A DNA stretch of 64,000 nucleotides from positions 62,001 to 126,000 of the forward strand of contig JAMPIV010012210.1 of the NCBI GenBank assembly GCA_024509875.1, given 5' to 3'. The position numbers and the translations under genes are program-made. Below, piece by piece: positions 11,628 to 21,741 of the stretch (positions are counted from its first letter, which is position 1; every line of letters begins with the position of its first letter). The stretch comes from Oreohelix idahoensis (taxonomy: Eukaryota; Mollusca; Gastropoda; Stylommatophora; Oreohelicidae). The notes beneath the pieces are model-generated. The model was not told the DNA's origin and made no database searches. It saw nothing but the letters and a program-made list of their open reading frames with translations.

Positions 11628-12005
11628 CTAAATCTGCAGGCCTGTCGCCAGGACGAAGTCCACAGTCTTTTCCAGGTCGGCGCGGCAGCCCCATAGCTTC
11701 TGCTGGAGCTCATCACCTTTTGGCCAGGTCGCACGTCGCAATTTATCATGGGTTGGACAGTTCTGGAGAATGTGTTCTGGAGTCTGGATATCCGTTCCAC
11801 AAGGGCATTCATTCGTGTGGGATATCTTGAGGCGATAGAGATGTCCAAGTAATCTGCAGTGTCCAGTTCTCAGGCGGAAAATTGTCGTCTGTTGGTGTCT
11901 GTTTAGGTGGTGGATTGGGTCATCTCTGCTGTATATATCCCCTTCCTCCTTCCACTGATTTTTGTACTTGTTGTGGATGTTGGTTTTTGCTTCCCGATAG
12001 GGCAA
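11628..12005 (-). pseudogene. C-terminal fragment of an RNase-H-bearing LINE
   Basis: The minus frame gives 125 residues. These include FRLRTGHCRLLGHLYRL, a zinc-knuckle-like ECPCGTDIQTPEHILQNC, and an end at VDFVLATGLQI. This arrangement (RTGH, then CPCG, then H-x3-C) is typical of the tail of Jockey/I-type LINE polyproteins. It is flanked on both sides by TA repeats and has no catalytic domain. Related fragments lie at 40468-40850 and 61837-62346. Confidence 0.75.
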
Positions 12006-12033
12006 TGGGTGGCTGTATATATATATATATATA

Positions 12034-12324
12034 TCGCAAAAGAACGATTCGACGACTACAGCTGAGATTCAAACATGTGTACAAGAGAGACATGAGAGCA
12101 CTGGACATAAATCCAACAGCCTGGGAAGATGAAGCTGCCAATCGCACCAAGTAGTGACGTTTTCTGCGGCGCCACCTCAGATTGGGCAAAAAGAACTTAA
12201 CATGACGAGCAGAAGAGAGAAGAAAACATTGAAAGGAACAACAGGAAAATAAGCAGCTGGGGGCTGTCACCTCTGGTGCATATTCCCATATTCAGTTATG
12301 ACTGAAGGGGCTATTATTCTTATC

Positions 12325-12327
<3 letters not shown>
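12034..12327 (+). mobile_element. LINE B 3' end fragment
   Basis: The frame reads RRLQLRFKHVYKRDMRALD and WEDEAANRTK, as in the C-terminus of LINE B. The typical 3' UTR ending tatgactgaaggggctattatt follows. It is 5'-truncated and runs directly into the TA array. Confidence 0.9.

Positions 12328-12420
<93 letters not shown>
12328..12420. repeat. (TA)n microsatellite
   Basis: About 45 TA units directly after the LINE B tail. Confidence 0.97.
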
Positions 12421-12422
<2 letters not shown>

Positions 12423-13832
12423 ACAAAATACAACTTAAGAATTGCTGGGCTAATTTTTATATGTTTTGTATTTAACATTGAGGCAGAAAAAAACTGTCCA
12501 GTTTCAGACTTGATCTAAATCTGATAAGAATGAAGGGCACTTGAGTGCTACTCAGTTGGGGCTGTATGTGTTTGTTTTAGAAAAACTCCATCAATTTATC
12601 TCATGTCTCATTTTTAACTTTCAGTATATTGTGAGCTGTTTTCATTTCCAAGTGAATTCATGCAACATGGATACTACATCTGCTGATCACAGTTTTCTCT
12701 AGAATTTGTGATTTTGTACCAAGTGTTTCTTTATTAACTAGTAGGTCTGTACATTGTCAACCCATGATGAATTTCCTTTCACAAACTGTAATATTAAATT
12801 TCTTATTCCTAGACTAACTAACTGAGACCTGAAAGACACACACTGTATTAAGACACAGTTAAATTTCATAGTTCTCTCAGGCTGTATTTTGTCTGTTATG
12901 TTTTAAATGTTTTTTTTTAAGTAATGTTTTTATTTTTTACATTTTAAGCAGATGAAACAAATAATCCATTTCATAATATGCAGAAGTGTGTGGCATTTTT
13001 TCCCTTGTAGGTATCCAATTTGATCTATCAACTGCCATCTTAGCATTGAATATATCTCCATCTTCTGTCTCTTGTCTTGATGGTGCACTCTAATACTCTT
13101 TCCTGTCTATCACTAGATGTTAACTTCCCACTTACATCACTGTCTTCCTCTACACTCAACTCTTCCCAGCTGCAAAGGTACAGTGTTCTAAACCGGTATC
13201 ATCTACCCAGCTGTAAATGAGCACCATAATGGGTTCTTGATTTATGGAAGGCAAAGGCAGCAGGGACGGGAACTGGTCAGCTAAATTCAAAGAGCTGGAC
13301 CTTAGAATGGTGAAGTCTCTAACACTCCACTCCCCTACAGCAGTGTCTTCTATGGGTCAACTTTGACCTTTTGTGTTTAAAAACTTGTTAATCTGATTTT
13401 GATCTCATTTCTTCCTTTCATTATTAGAAATGTGTACATGACATGGCTGTGTACATAGGGTGGGTGTGTACATTCATACAATTATTTATGGTAATGGTTA
13501 GCCACCATATGCCCTGGTTGTGATCTCATTTTATCTGATGTACAACTCAAATCATTTAGAGTGATGGCTAATTGTAAATTATGGTTGTATCGTGGTTTCT
13601 TAACCGGTGGTCCACGGAGTCCTTAGTTGGGGGGAGGGGGTTAGGCTGTGCATGTCCTTAACATTTCTTAATTTAATTTTACTCCGGAAAATTATGATAG
13701 ATTTTTGCATGTAAGTAAATATCTTCTTTTTACAGATTGTTATTGTATTTCAGTATGACTATGTAAGCTTAACAATTTTTTCTGTGTAATAAAATGTATT
13801 ATTTGTTTGCAAAAAATGTAATTGTGTATATG
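12421..13832. other. Unassigned AT-rich stretch
   Basis: No ORF of note and no repeat that I could pair within the window. Around 13593-13640 the sequence ttaaccggtggtccacgga resembles the kind of motif seen at hAT transposon ends. I found no matching opposite end. Confidence 0.45.
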
Positions 13833-13834
13833 TA

Positions 13835-14290
13835 CGAGGGACGGTCAAAAAGTAATGCCTCGTAATTTTTAATTTTATTCAATAGGCAAGAATACAGATA
13901 AAATTCACATTAAAATGTAGCCCCAAGTCTGAACTTCAAAAATTTATTTCTCAATGTAGTCTCCGTTATTTGTTACAGTTTTTGTCCATCTTCTCACAAG
14001 GGCATGTATCCCCGTACGGTAAAAATTTGTGTCCTTTTTCCTAAACCACTGGCGTATGGCGCGTTTAAGGGTCTCGGTGTCCTCAAAGTGATGTCCGCGA
14101 AGATCTTCTTTCAGTGGTCCAAACAGATGAAAGTCAGAAGGTGCAAGATCGAACGAACGAACGTAGATCGGGACTGTAAGGGGGATGTGGTAATAATGTC
14201 CAGCCAAATTCTGCAATCGCATCAATGGTGCATTTAGCGGTGTGTGGCGTGGCATTATTGTGCAACAGTAGTGCAGTTCTCTGATCTTTT
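13835..14290 (-). mobile_element. Mariner copy 2, 3' half (split copy, left part)
   Basis: It begins with the terminal repeat CGAGGGACGGTCAAAAAG after TA 13833-13834. On the minus strand it encodes the C-terminal transposase, with SFDLAPSDFHLFGPL and HALVRRWTKTVTNNGDY. Similarity stops at 14290 in ...GATCTTTT. The missing 5' half begins in the same CTTTT at 26998-27002 on the same strand, so both halves appear to be one element split by an insertion. Confidence 0.88.
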
Positions 14291-15324
14291 GTGGCAGTGC
14301 AGTTATTTGTGCGTAGGTCGCGGCATCAAATAGTATCGTATTACCGGGCTGTGTTTACTACATCAATGAAAGAATGTGTGTGTGTCTGTCAGCTGACCGG
14401 GTCAGTTTCAGTTAATGGTTGACCGCAGGTAAATATTTTGAAGAGCGCTAACTCTTGTACGTTTCTTGGTTCAAGTCGTTACAGGTCTGTCCGCCTGAGT
14501 TGGAAATTCTTGACCTTGTTTTATTCTTCCTTCCCAGAGATCGTTCGTACCCTTTTTTATGGTTAGTGAAAAGCAATGTCTTGTATAGTGGTTATGTCAA
14601 AGTATCCAACTGTAATATTGCAACGAAAACTCAGCAATGTAGAAAAAAATAAAATATAGTTTATTAACGTGATTGGAACAGCAATGTTATTGACACAATA
14701 ATGAAGCACTTATTTCTTTCTTACCCAAAGTAGTGAATATCCAAAACAAAATGAAAATGGAAATCCACAGGAATGATCTATCTAATAGAGTAAAACACAA
14801 ACTTGTCTACTTAAAATATACTGGTCTAACTTGACAAACTTGTCAAGTTAAAAAAAACAACTTGTATTGATAATCTCAAAGAAGAAGTTCTGTAAAAATC
14901 CTCTCGCCTAACGACTCCTAAAATCTGTACAAGCCCTGGATCCTGTCAATCGCCCACGTCTCTTCTTTATATACAGCCCACTCTTTTTTCCCGCCAATTT
15001 TCACACGATGCTTTATTTTTCACTCGGCACCAAACATCAACATTTGCACACGCTCTTCTCAGCTTTTCGACCTTTTTGCAAATGACATTCTGTTATTTCG
15101 ACTTTAGCAACGGAAAAAAACCTGACTTGCAACTTCTTCCAAATTTTTCCATTCAATAAACAGGCACTTATTATTTTGTTGTTCTGGGACAGCTTTCCCG
15201 AAGTCATGAACTTGTCGTGACACTGTATTTTGTGCACAAATGTCTTAACTGCTTTTAACGTTGTTATTCTCATTATATGTAGTTTTTAACACGTATTAAT
15301 TGTAGTGTATGCCAAGCGGTCACA
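14291..15324 (-). repeat. Gypsy-type 3' LTR (left end)
   Basis: This is defined by the mariner junction on one side and, on the other, by the TGTGACCGCTTGGCATACAC start, which the right-hand LTR remnant shares. It is about 1.03 kb long. Only 15087-15324 has a surviving partner, because the other LTR is truncated. Confidence 0.65.
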
Positions 15325-15855
15325 CAAGTCCCGGGGCCACAAAAATGTATCCCATGTGGAGACATTTTCGTCCTATCAACTAAAAAAAATCAAGTCCCTA
15401 ACATACATACTGGGGCAAAATATGAAATGGGGGCATATATTTATGAAGCAATTGGCAATGGACAATTGTTGAGAAAAATTTATGTTACTGGTATAAGTCA
15501 TTGACTGGGGGCATATATTTATGAGCCAAAATGAGAAAAAAAAAACTACAAGTTCTCAGTATATATGTGAGCCAAAAAAAATTAAAAAATTTTTTTTCAA
15601 GATGTCAGTATACATGTGAGCCAAAAAAAGGAAAAAAAATTATTATTTCTTAAAAGGAGTGATCTAGTAGTTTCATATTGCCGAAAACGGGGGAGACATA
15701 CAAGTTGTTTATACACTATGTCATTAAACAGTAAGGGATATGGATAGCAACGTGCAATACGCAATGTAAATTGTTAATGTATTAATACAATACTTATATA
15801 ATCTTTACTTAACACGCTAATAATAATACATAAAAACATGGAGTTATGATAGTAA
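15325..15855. other. Short A-rich repeats next to LTR
   Basis: Imperfect repetitions of ggggcatatatttatga (about 15431 and 15507) and of cagtatatatgtgagcc (about 15558 and 15606) lie here. No ORF is seen. Confidence 0.55.
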
Positions 15856-16204
15856 CAGGGTTCGTAGCGACCTTGAAAAACCTGGAAAACGAAAAAAAAA
15901 ATTCCAGGCCTTGAAAAGCCTGGAAAAATGGCTAACAGCCTTGAATTTCCCGCATCGGACCTTGAAAAAATATTAAAAATCGGAAGTTTTTCATTTTTCA
16001 GTTATTTATGGTATTTTTCGTTAAACTTCAGTTACCGCAGAATTTTTACTTCCCTTTGGGCACAAAATCCATTTCCAGACGTTTTCGGCGGTTCGTTTTT
16101 TCGGCGATTTGCGTTTTCGGCGAATTGCGTTAACGATGTGAAGCAGATTTATTTTTAGCGCGCGTGTCTGTTGCTACTCGAAAGCGGTAATTTCCTATTA
16201 TTAC

Positions 16205-16390
16205 TCGTGGGTTTTTGCTCCGCAGTGAATATGTGTAGTTATGTCTTGTATCGTAACAGTTAGGGTTAGATTTTGTATTAAGGTTAGGATTAGGGTTAAC
16301 GCTAACCCAAATCCTAATACTAAACCTAACCCTAACTGCTACGAAAGGACACATAACTACACATATTCACTGCGGAGCAAAAACCCACGA
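16205..16390. repeat. Imperfect palindrome with TTAGGG-like core
   Basis: Arms of about 40 bp (16205-16244 and 16351-16390) are nearly perfect complements and contain CCGCAGTGAATATGTGTAG. The interior holds degenerate TTAGGG units on the left and CCTAAC units on the right. It is related to the 137-bp MITEs at 52584 and 58775 through the GCAGTGAATATGTGTA block. Confidence 0.85.
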
Positions 16391-17439
16391 CTAGGAAAAA
16401 ATGTATTTATAACCTCAGACCTAAGGGCCTTTTATATTTGGATATGCGCCCTAATATAACCGAGTAGGTTGAACGGGACGCGCCTCGCCAAAACTTAAAA
16501 AAAAAAAACAACAACAACACCAAGAACTTGTCTCTACGCATTCATGTTGTATTAAATCGTTCATTTCAACTGAGGTAAGTAGTAAATTCATTTATAAAAC
16601 ATATTTACATAGGCTAAGTGCAGTTTATAGATAGGCCTACTGTACTTGTGGCCGTAATTTACAATGTAGGCCTATTTAGCCTACAGTTTTATTTTTAACC
16701 ATGGCCAAAATTAGTGTTTGAATGAAATTTCTTGGTTTACAACTGCTTACGAGAATATATTTGACACAGTTTGAGATGGTCAAGAATATAAATTGATGGC
16801 GATTCCATATCCTATAGCCTACGCTGTTATCATACGTGTCCCACTGTTAATTTCACCACATTTTTGGGAAATAAATATATTTTGAATGCTTTTTCATTAT
16901 ATTTATGATGAAGAGACATATCCCGTTCTGCTCTGCAGGGTTATAATTAGGATATGCCTAGGCCTACATGTTTTCAATTCCAGATAACATGAATAACCGC
17001 CGATACATGAAAGTGGCGTCACATCTGTCAAATCACTGTAATTAGGATAAATGAAAATTACCAATTTTGTGCATAGACCTATGTTATTTAAAATTTTATA
17101 AATAATTTTTAAAAAAATTTTTTAATCAAAACAAACAGAAACGATAAAACAAAACAAACCCCAACAAAAAAAATCAAACAAAAATAGTAAAGATGGGGAG
17201 GGGGTGTGTGTGTAAAGGCCTGATGTTTCCAGTTAGATATTTAATAGATTTTCACTTATCATAAGTGTTATAAGGATATCATCATACCTTCACCCTCCCA
17301 ATTACTATATATTAACTTTTGTTCTAGTTAAATATTGTTTGACTATATTATTCATGCGTTTAGAACTTTGACTTGGTAAATATACATAGCTTAGGCATAC
17401 TTATAAGTTATTTGTGTGTTCCATTTTTTTTTTTTTAAA

Positions 17440-17650
17440 CAGAAAAGAACACAACCCCAAGGAATAGTTTTTCCCTCAGAAACATCAAAACTATCTAACA
17501 CTACTCCCTCGGACACGTCAAAAACATCTAACACTACTAGGAGACCTACAGATGTGACATCATTTGTGACCAAGGAAGAAACTCTCAGAGCTGAGATTAT
17601 TTGAACTCTTTTTTCAGTGAAAAGTCACCATAGTTTTAATTCAAATTTCA
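17440..17650 (+). pseudogene. Transposase-like N-terminal remnant
   Basis: After a T-rich splice-acceptor-like tract ending AAACAG (17442), the frame reads through a Ser/Thr-rich stretch. It then gives TDVTSFVTKEETLRAEII, a stop in place of a likely Trp at about 17602, and TLFSVKSHHSFNSN. I recall this block from uncharacterised transposon-derived proteins with a leucine-rich N-terminus. The catalytic part is absent. I give no firm family. Confidence 0.5.
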
Positions 17651-18490
17651 TACGCAACAAGGGACATATTCTCTTCTGTGGTAGTTTTTATTCAGCCTTC
17701 AGCTTTATTTCAAGACCTGAAATTCAGATTGGTGCATTTGGAACAGTAGCTGAAAATATGAAGCATTTTCCTGTAGCATTGAAGAAAAAACAACTGAAAT
17801 TGAAAAAGACAAATCATCCTGTGTTTTGTGCGACAGAAGATAAGGCATGCCGACAGTCACCTGGCATGATACGAAAAGATTTAACCTTATATCTACTGTT
17901 CACTCCAATGATAATATAAACAAGACAGAAAGACAAATTCTTTAGGGCAGAACAATTCAGAAGCCATTGCTTGCAGAAAAATACAGCAAAAGTATGGGAG
18001 GTGTCGACTACTTCAGCCAACTAGGTGCAAGCTACCCCTACCCACACATATCCTATTTTTATATCATTTCTTAGTTGAAACTGCCCTGGTCAATGGGCAC
18101 ATAACCTACAACACTGCCAACTCTACAAAAAAAGATCAAAGCAAAGATCAGGATGTCAGTATGACTCTTATTGAACCTGCTATTCTTCGACGCAATGTGA
18201 CACCTTCAAAACCACAGGTCACAACAACATGACTTACTGAGCACCACTTCATTGATAAGTATGAAAGGACAAGGTACAAACCAGACTGTAAAGTGTGTAA
18301 GGCTGCAGGGAACAGAAGCCAGACTTGCATGTACTGCCCAGATTGCAATGTACCTCTATGCCTGATACCTTGCTTCAAGTTATACCACACAGTCAAGGAT
18401 TATCAACGATCCAGACAAAGACTCTTGCAGAGGCCTACAGCTACAACTTCAATCCCAGTTAATAAAGGAAGCAGCTCAGACTCCAACTAG
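17640..18490 (+). pseudogene. piggyBac-type transposase remnant
   Basis: Pieces of the piggyBac catalytic domain appear in order, with frameshifts. FGTVAENMKHFPVALKKKQLK is at about 17740-17800. WHDTKRFNLISTVHSND is at about 17862-17912, in another frame. KYSKSMGGVDYFSQL is at about 17980-18025, and its Asp is the third catalytic residue. The C-terminal Cys-rich ring-like domain is at about 18285-18400 (CKVCKAAGNRSQTCMYC, CNVPLCLIPCFKLYHT). It is degenerate and non-functional. No TTAA borders were located. Confidence 0.85.
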
Positions 18491-18990
18491 AGGTACGTAG
18501 CTACTCAAACATTTACAAACGCTCATTGTCATGCCACAGATGCAGAATACATTCAAAAAAGACAAACACGAAAAATAGTGTGTTTTTTTGCATTTTTATT
18601 CACAATTTTGTTTGCCTTTTATGTTGATATACATTAATCATTAAATCAGTATGTCAATCAAGCTTATTTTATTCATTGACATCCATGTCACTAACATTTT
18701 ATTGCGCTGACGTTGAACAAATTCGCTAAAAACTGGGAAAAGATGTCTGTTTTTCAATCTTTTATGAATTTAAAAAAAAAAAAAATGTTCTTTTTAAAGA
18801 AATCTGCAAACACCCTTGGTAATGGGAGACGGTAATGCTCCGGATTGCTGGTCAGCAAAGTGATAATTATATCTGAGAAAATTAGATGAGGAAAATATTA
18901 GAGTTTCCCATCCTTGAAAATCACGTGCTGGACCTGGAAAAACCTGGAAAAAGCCTGGAAAATGCTTGAAGAAATTTGCTATGAACCCTG

Positions 18991-20282
18991 TAGTAAATAT
19001 ACATAATTAATGTTAAACTTATTGAACTTTTTATTTAAAGTCGACACGTATAAGGTTTGGTCATGCCAATTAAAAACTCGAGTGTTAATCAACACTCAGG
19101 ACAATAAGTGAATCCTATCTTAATATTTACATCTAAATGGTAACTAACCATAGCTGTTTACCTGTGATCATGACTTTCGCTAATGTGAACGGGAGCGGTG
19201 AAAGGTCACACTGGATGTTTGAACTCTCATTGACGGCACAGTGTGGCGTCAACTGAAGGAGAGGGAGGGGTGGTGGTGGGGGTTTATAGTACAATGAAAT
19301 AGCTGGGGGAGTAGAGAAAGTAGTTCCTGTGTTGGATGGATGAATGAACGCGAGGCGTGGGAGAAAGGTAAAGAAAAAAAAATAGAAGAACTCGCATGGG
19401 GAGGGGAAATCAACACGGGGGGGGAGATAAAGGTGGTGAAAACGAAGATTGGGTTTGACATAGCGAAAAACAGCGAGGTGGTGTTAAGGTCACATGTGGA
19501 CAGTTTGCGCGTAGGGAAAAGGGAGTAGAGGTGTGGGTCATCATTTTATATACGCATTAGATCTTAAATAATTTGTACTGGACGAGTACAACATCTGTGT
19601 GTCTCAACAAAGTAATTTGTTAAAAAGGCATGATATATGGTACATAGTTATTTATGTGATATAAATGAAATTCAAACAATTTATAACAAGTAATCATAAA
19701 ATCGATCCTTAGCATATGTCTAGTTTCAGTACCTCCTGAACAGACCAGTAGAAAAATGTGTTAATGGAGAAAAAAATTCTCTGAGTATCGTTCACCATTT
19801 GTGATGCTCCGGCTAATCACATGTGTAATAATGTTTTGGTTTTCCGCCAAAGTCTTAATATTATGACATAAACTGTCATAGTTGTCGTGGGGTGCAGTGC
19901 CAACAAAACCGTAGCACATTGCCTACAAACGGCAAAATCGCCCGTTTTGGTTGATGTGCTTGTCTCATATCATGAGAGTGTAGCTTAAGATCAAACAATG
20001 TCTTATTTAACCCTTGAGATTCTTTCTTAGTGGCAAATAGTACATGCATGTGTTTAGTTAAGTTTATAATGTACAACAATACATATATTTCTAAGTCCAA
20101 ACAAAATGTAATTTAAATCTTCTAATACAAATATAACGGTTTAAATACTGTAACTGTGCATGTTGAATAGAGTTGCGCCTCTGCAGATTTTTCTCTTCAC
20201 TGGCGGTTATGACTGCCGCTGATAGCATCAACTGGACGACATAGAAGGTGGCTGGCATCATCAAAAAAACATTTCAGAGCAG
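18991..20282. other. Unassigned part of the gypsy 3' interior
   Basis: No convincing ORF. A GA-rich stretch lies at about 19255-19440 (gagggaggggtggtggtggggg). I see no envelope-like coding sequence where one might be expected downstream of pol. Confidence 0.45.
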
Positions 20283-20960
20283 CCAGCAGAGCACGCCGGC
20301 CGACTCTAAAATATTTTGACTCGTCTAGACAATTCTATCGTACTCGGACAAGGAAAATGAAACCATTTAGGGTAACCCAGCCAGAGCAAACTGGAGTAAC
20401 TCTAAAATATAGCATTGTCTCTCCTGGACAAATCTGCTATCGTACTCGGACAAGGAAAATGAAACCATTTAGGGTAACCCAGCCAGAGCAAACTGTAAGG
20501 TAAAGGTAAAGGAACCCGTTACACGCCCACTGAGGCATATTGGGAATATGGTGTTAGGCCCATATTATCTTGACCGTCGGCACACTAGGGGTGATGTGGT
20601 CGGCATCACGCCGGCCGCCTTAACCTTCCCAGAGTTGCTCTGGTACCCATTTGGGGCTGGGTCGACCCAGGAGCCGTTTGTGGCCTAAAAATATTCCCAC
20701 CTCATCTGGGGATCGAACCATAGAGCAAACTGTAGTAACTAAAATATAGCATTGTCTCTCCTGGACAAATCTGCTATCGTACTCGGACAAGGAAAATGAA
20801 ACCATTTAGGGTAACCCAGCCAGAGCAAACTGGAGTAACTCTAAAATATAGCATTGTCTCTCCTGGACAGTGCTATCGCACTCGGACAAAAATTAACCCA
20901 TTGAGAGTGGCCCAGCTAGAGCAACTTGGCCATCTCTAATATAGCTTCTCTCCTAGACAT
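20283..20960. repeat. Tandem repeat, about 102-bp unit, five units
   Basis: Units start at about 20283 (degenerate), 20384, 20486 (interrupted by a SINE, resuming at 20735), 20823 and 20919 (degenerate). Each contains ctatcgtactcggacaagg and gaaaccatttagggtaaccc. The array lies just 3' of the gypsy coding region on the minus strand. Confidence 0.92.
20498..20721 (-). mobile_element. tRNA-derived SINE, 5'-truncated
   Basis: The 13-bp target duplication AGAGCAAACTGTA lies at 20485-20497 and 20722-20734. On the minus strand the element begins with TGGTTCGATCCCC, a match to the RNA polymerase III B box. It ends in a CCTTTA-repeat tail. No A box is present, so it is truncated at its head. Length is about 224 bp. 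Confidence 0.88.
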
Positions 20961-21191
20961 CTTCTCAGTGTCTACAGCGGTGATGTTTGATGTAGTGTTA
21001 CAGGTAGTTTGTTGCGAAGTTGATGCACTGTGCTGTGCGATGTTCTGTCTCTTAGTTGAACGTTTCCTGTACGGAGCGTCTGTCAGACAATCTTCTATCG
21101 TGTTTCTTCTCAGTGTCTACAGCAGTGACGGTTGATGTAGTGTTACAGGTAGGGTGTTGCGAAGTTGATGCACTGTGCTGTGCGATGTTCT
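20961..21191. repeat. 86-bp direct duplication
   Basis: 20961-21046 recurs at 21106-21191 (cttctcagtgtctacagc ... tgtgctgtgcgatgttct), with start-to-start spacing of about 145 bp. The right-hand copy overlaps the end of the acidic ORF. Confidence 0.88.
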
Positions 21192-21741
21192 TTGGTTTTG
21201 TTCGCCGTTTCGTGTACAGCTTTGCACGAACATGTTCCTGCGGAAGGCATATAACCTTTGTCAATGGTATCGAGTTGTCTGATGAAGATGAGTAAGGTCG
21301 TTTCGAGGCGAACCGAATGGATGTATCCATATTATCGTCGGGATGCTCGTTATCATCATCGTTATCACTTTGGTGTTCTTCAGTATCAAGGTCTGACTCC
21401 TCTCGTTGTGTGGAAGTAGGAACGGGAGCATTTTGTTCCGTTAATGAGGCAGGTGATAACTCTGTATCGAAATTTTGTGGTGTATCTATATGGGTGTTGG
21501 CATCTTGTAGAGTCTGTTGTTGTTGTTTTTCTTCATTTAAAGATGTGTTGCTATCTCTGGACAACGATTGGTAATTATCTGCTTGAACTCGAAGGTTTCG
21601 TGCTTGAATTCTCTCACATAGCTCCTGCGGAGGGATGTCATCTTCACTCGTAGAAGCGTCGCGACATCTACGTAGCCTGTCGATAGCATCGGGCGGGGGT
21701 GAAGAGAGGGGTTTGAGTGTTCATCGTCGCAATGTGACACA
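21052..21741 (-). CDS. Acidic low-complexity ORF downstream of integrase
   Basis: The last 170 residues (from 21564) are open. The same frame extends upstream through ELCERIQARNLRVQADN. It is rich in Gln, Ser, Asp and Glu (EEKQQQQTLQDAN, HQSDNDDDNEHPDD), followed by a basic tail. It has no membrane segment and no envelope motif. It is most likely the C-terminal extension of the gypsy polyprotein or a third ORF. No function is assigned. Confidence 0.55.

Larger units (their letters stand above)
15856..18990 (+). mobile_element. DNA transposon with CAGGGTTC ends
   Basis: The left end is CAGGGTTCGTAGC and the right end, in complement, is CAGGGTTCATAGC. Both continue into CCTGGAAAA-rich subterminal repeats. 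The hexamer TAGTAA flanks it at 15850-15855 and 18991-18996. The termini look hAT-like, but hAT normally makes 8-bp duplications, so the superfamily is open. It contains an N-terminal transposase-like remnant and a piggyBac remnant. Confidence 0.78.

Noticed and set aside
21052..21564. Envelope gene of the gypsy element
   Set aside because: The ORF is acidic and low-complexity, with no signal peptide, Cys pattern or membrane segment.
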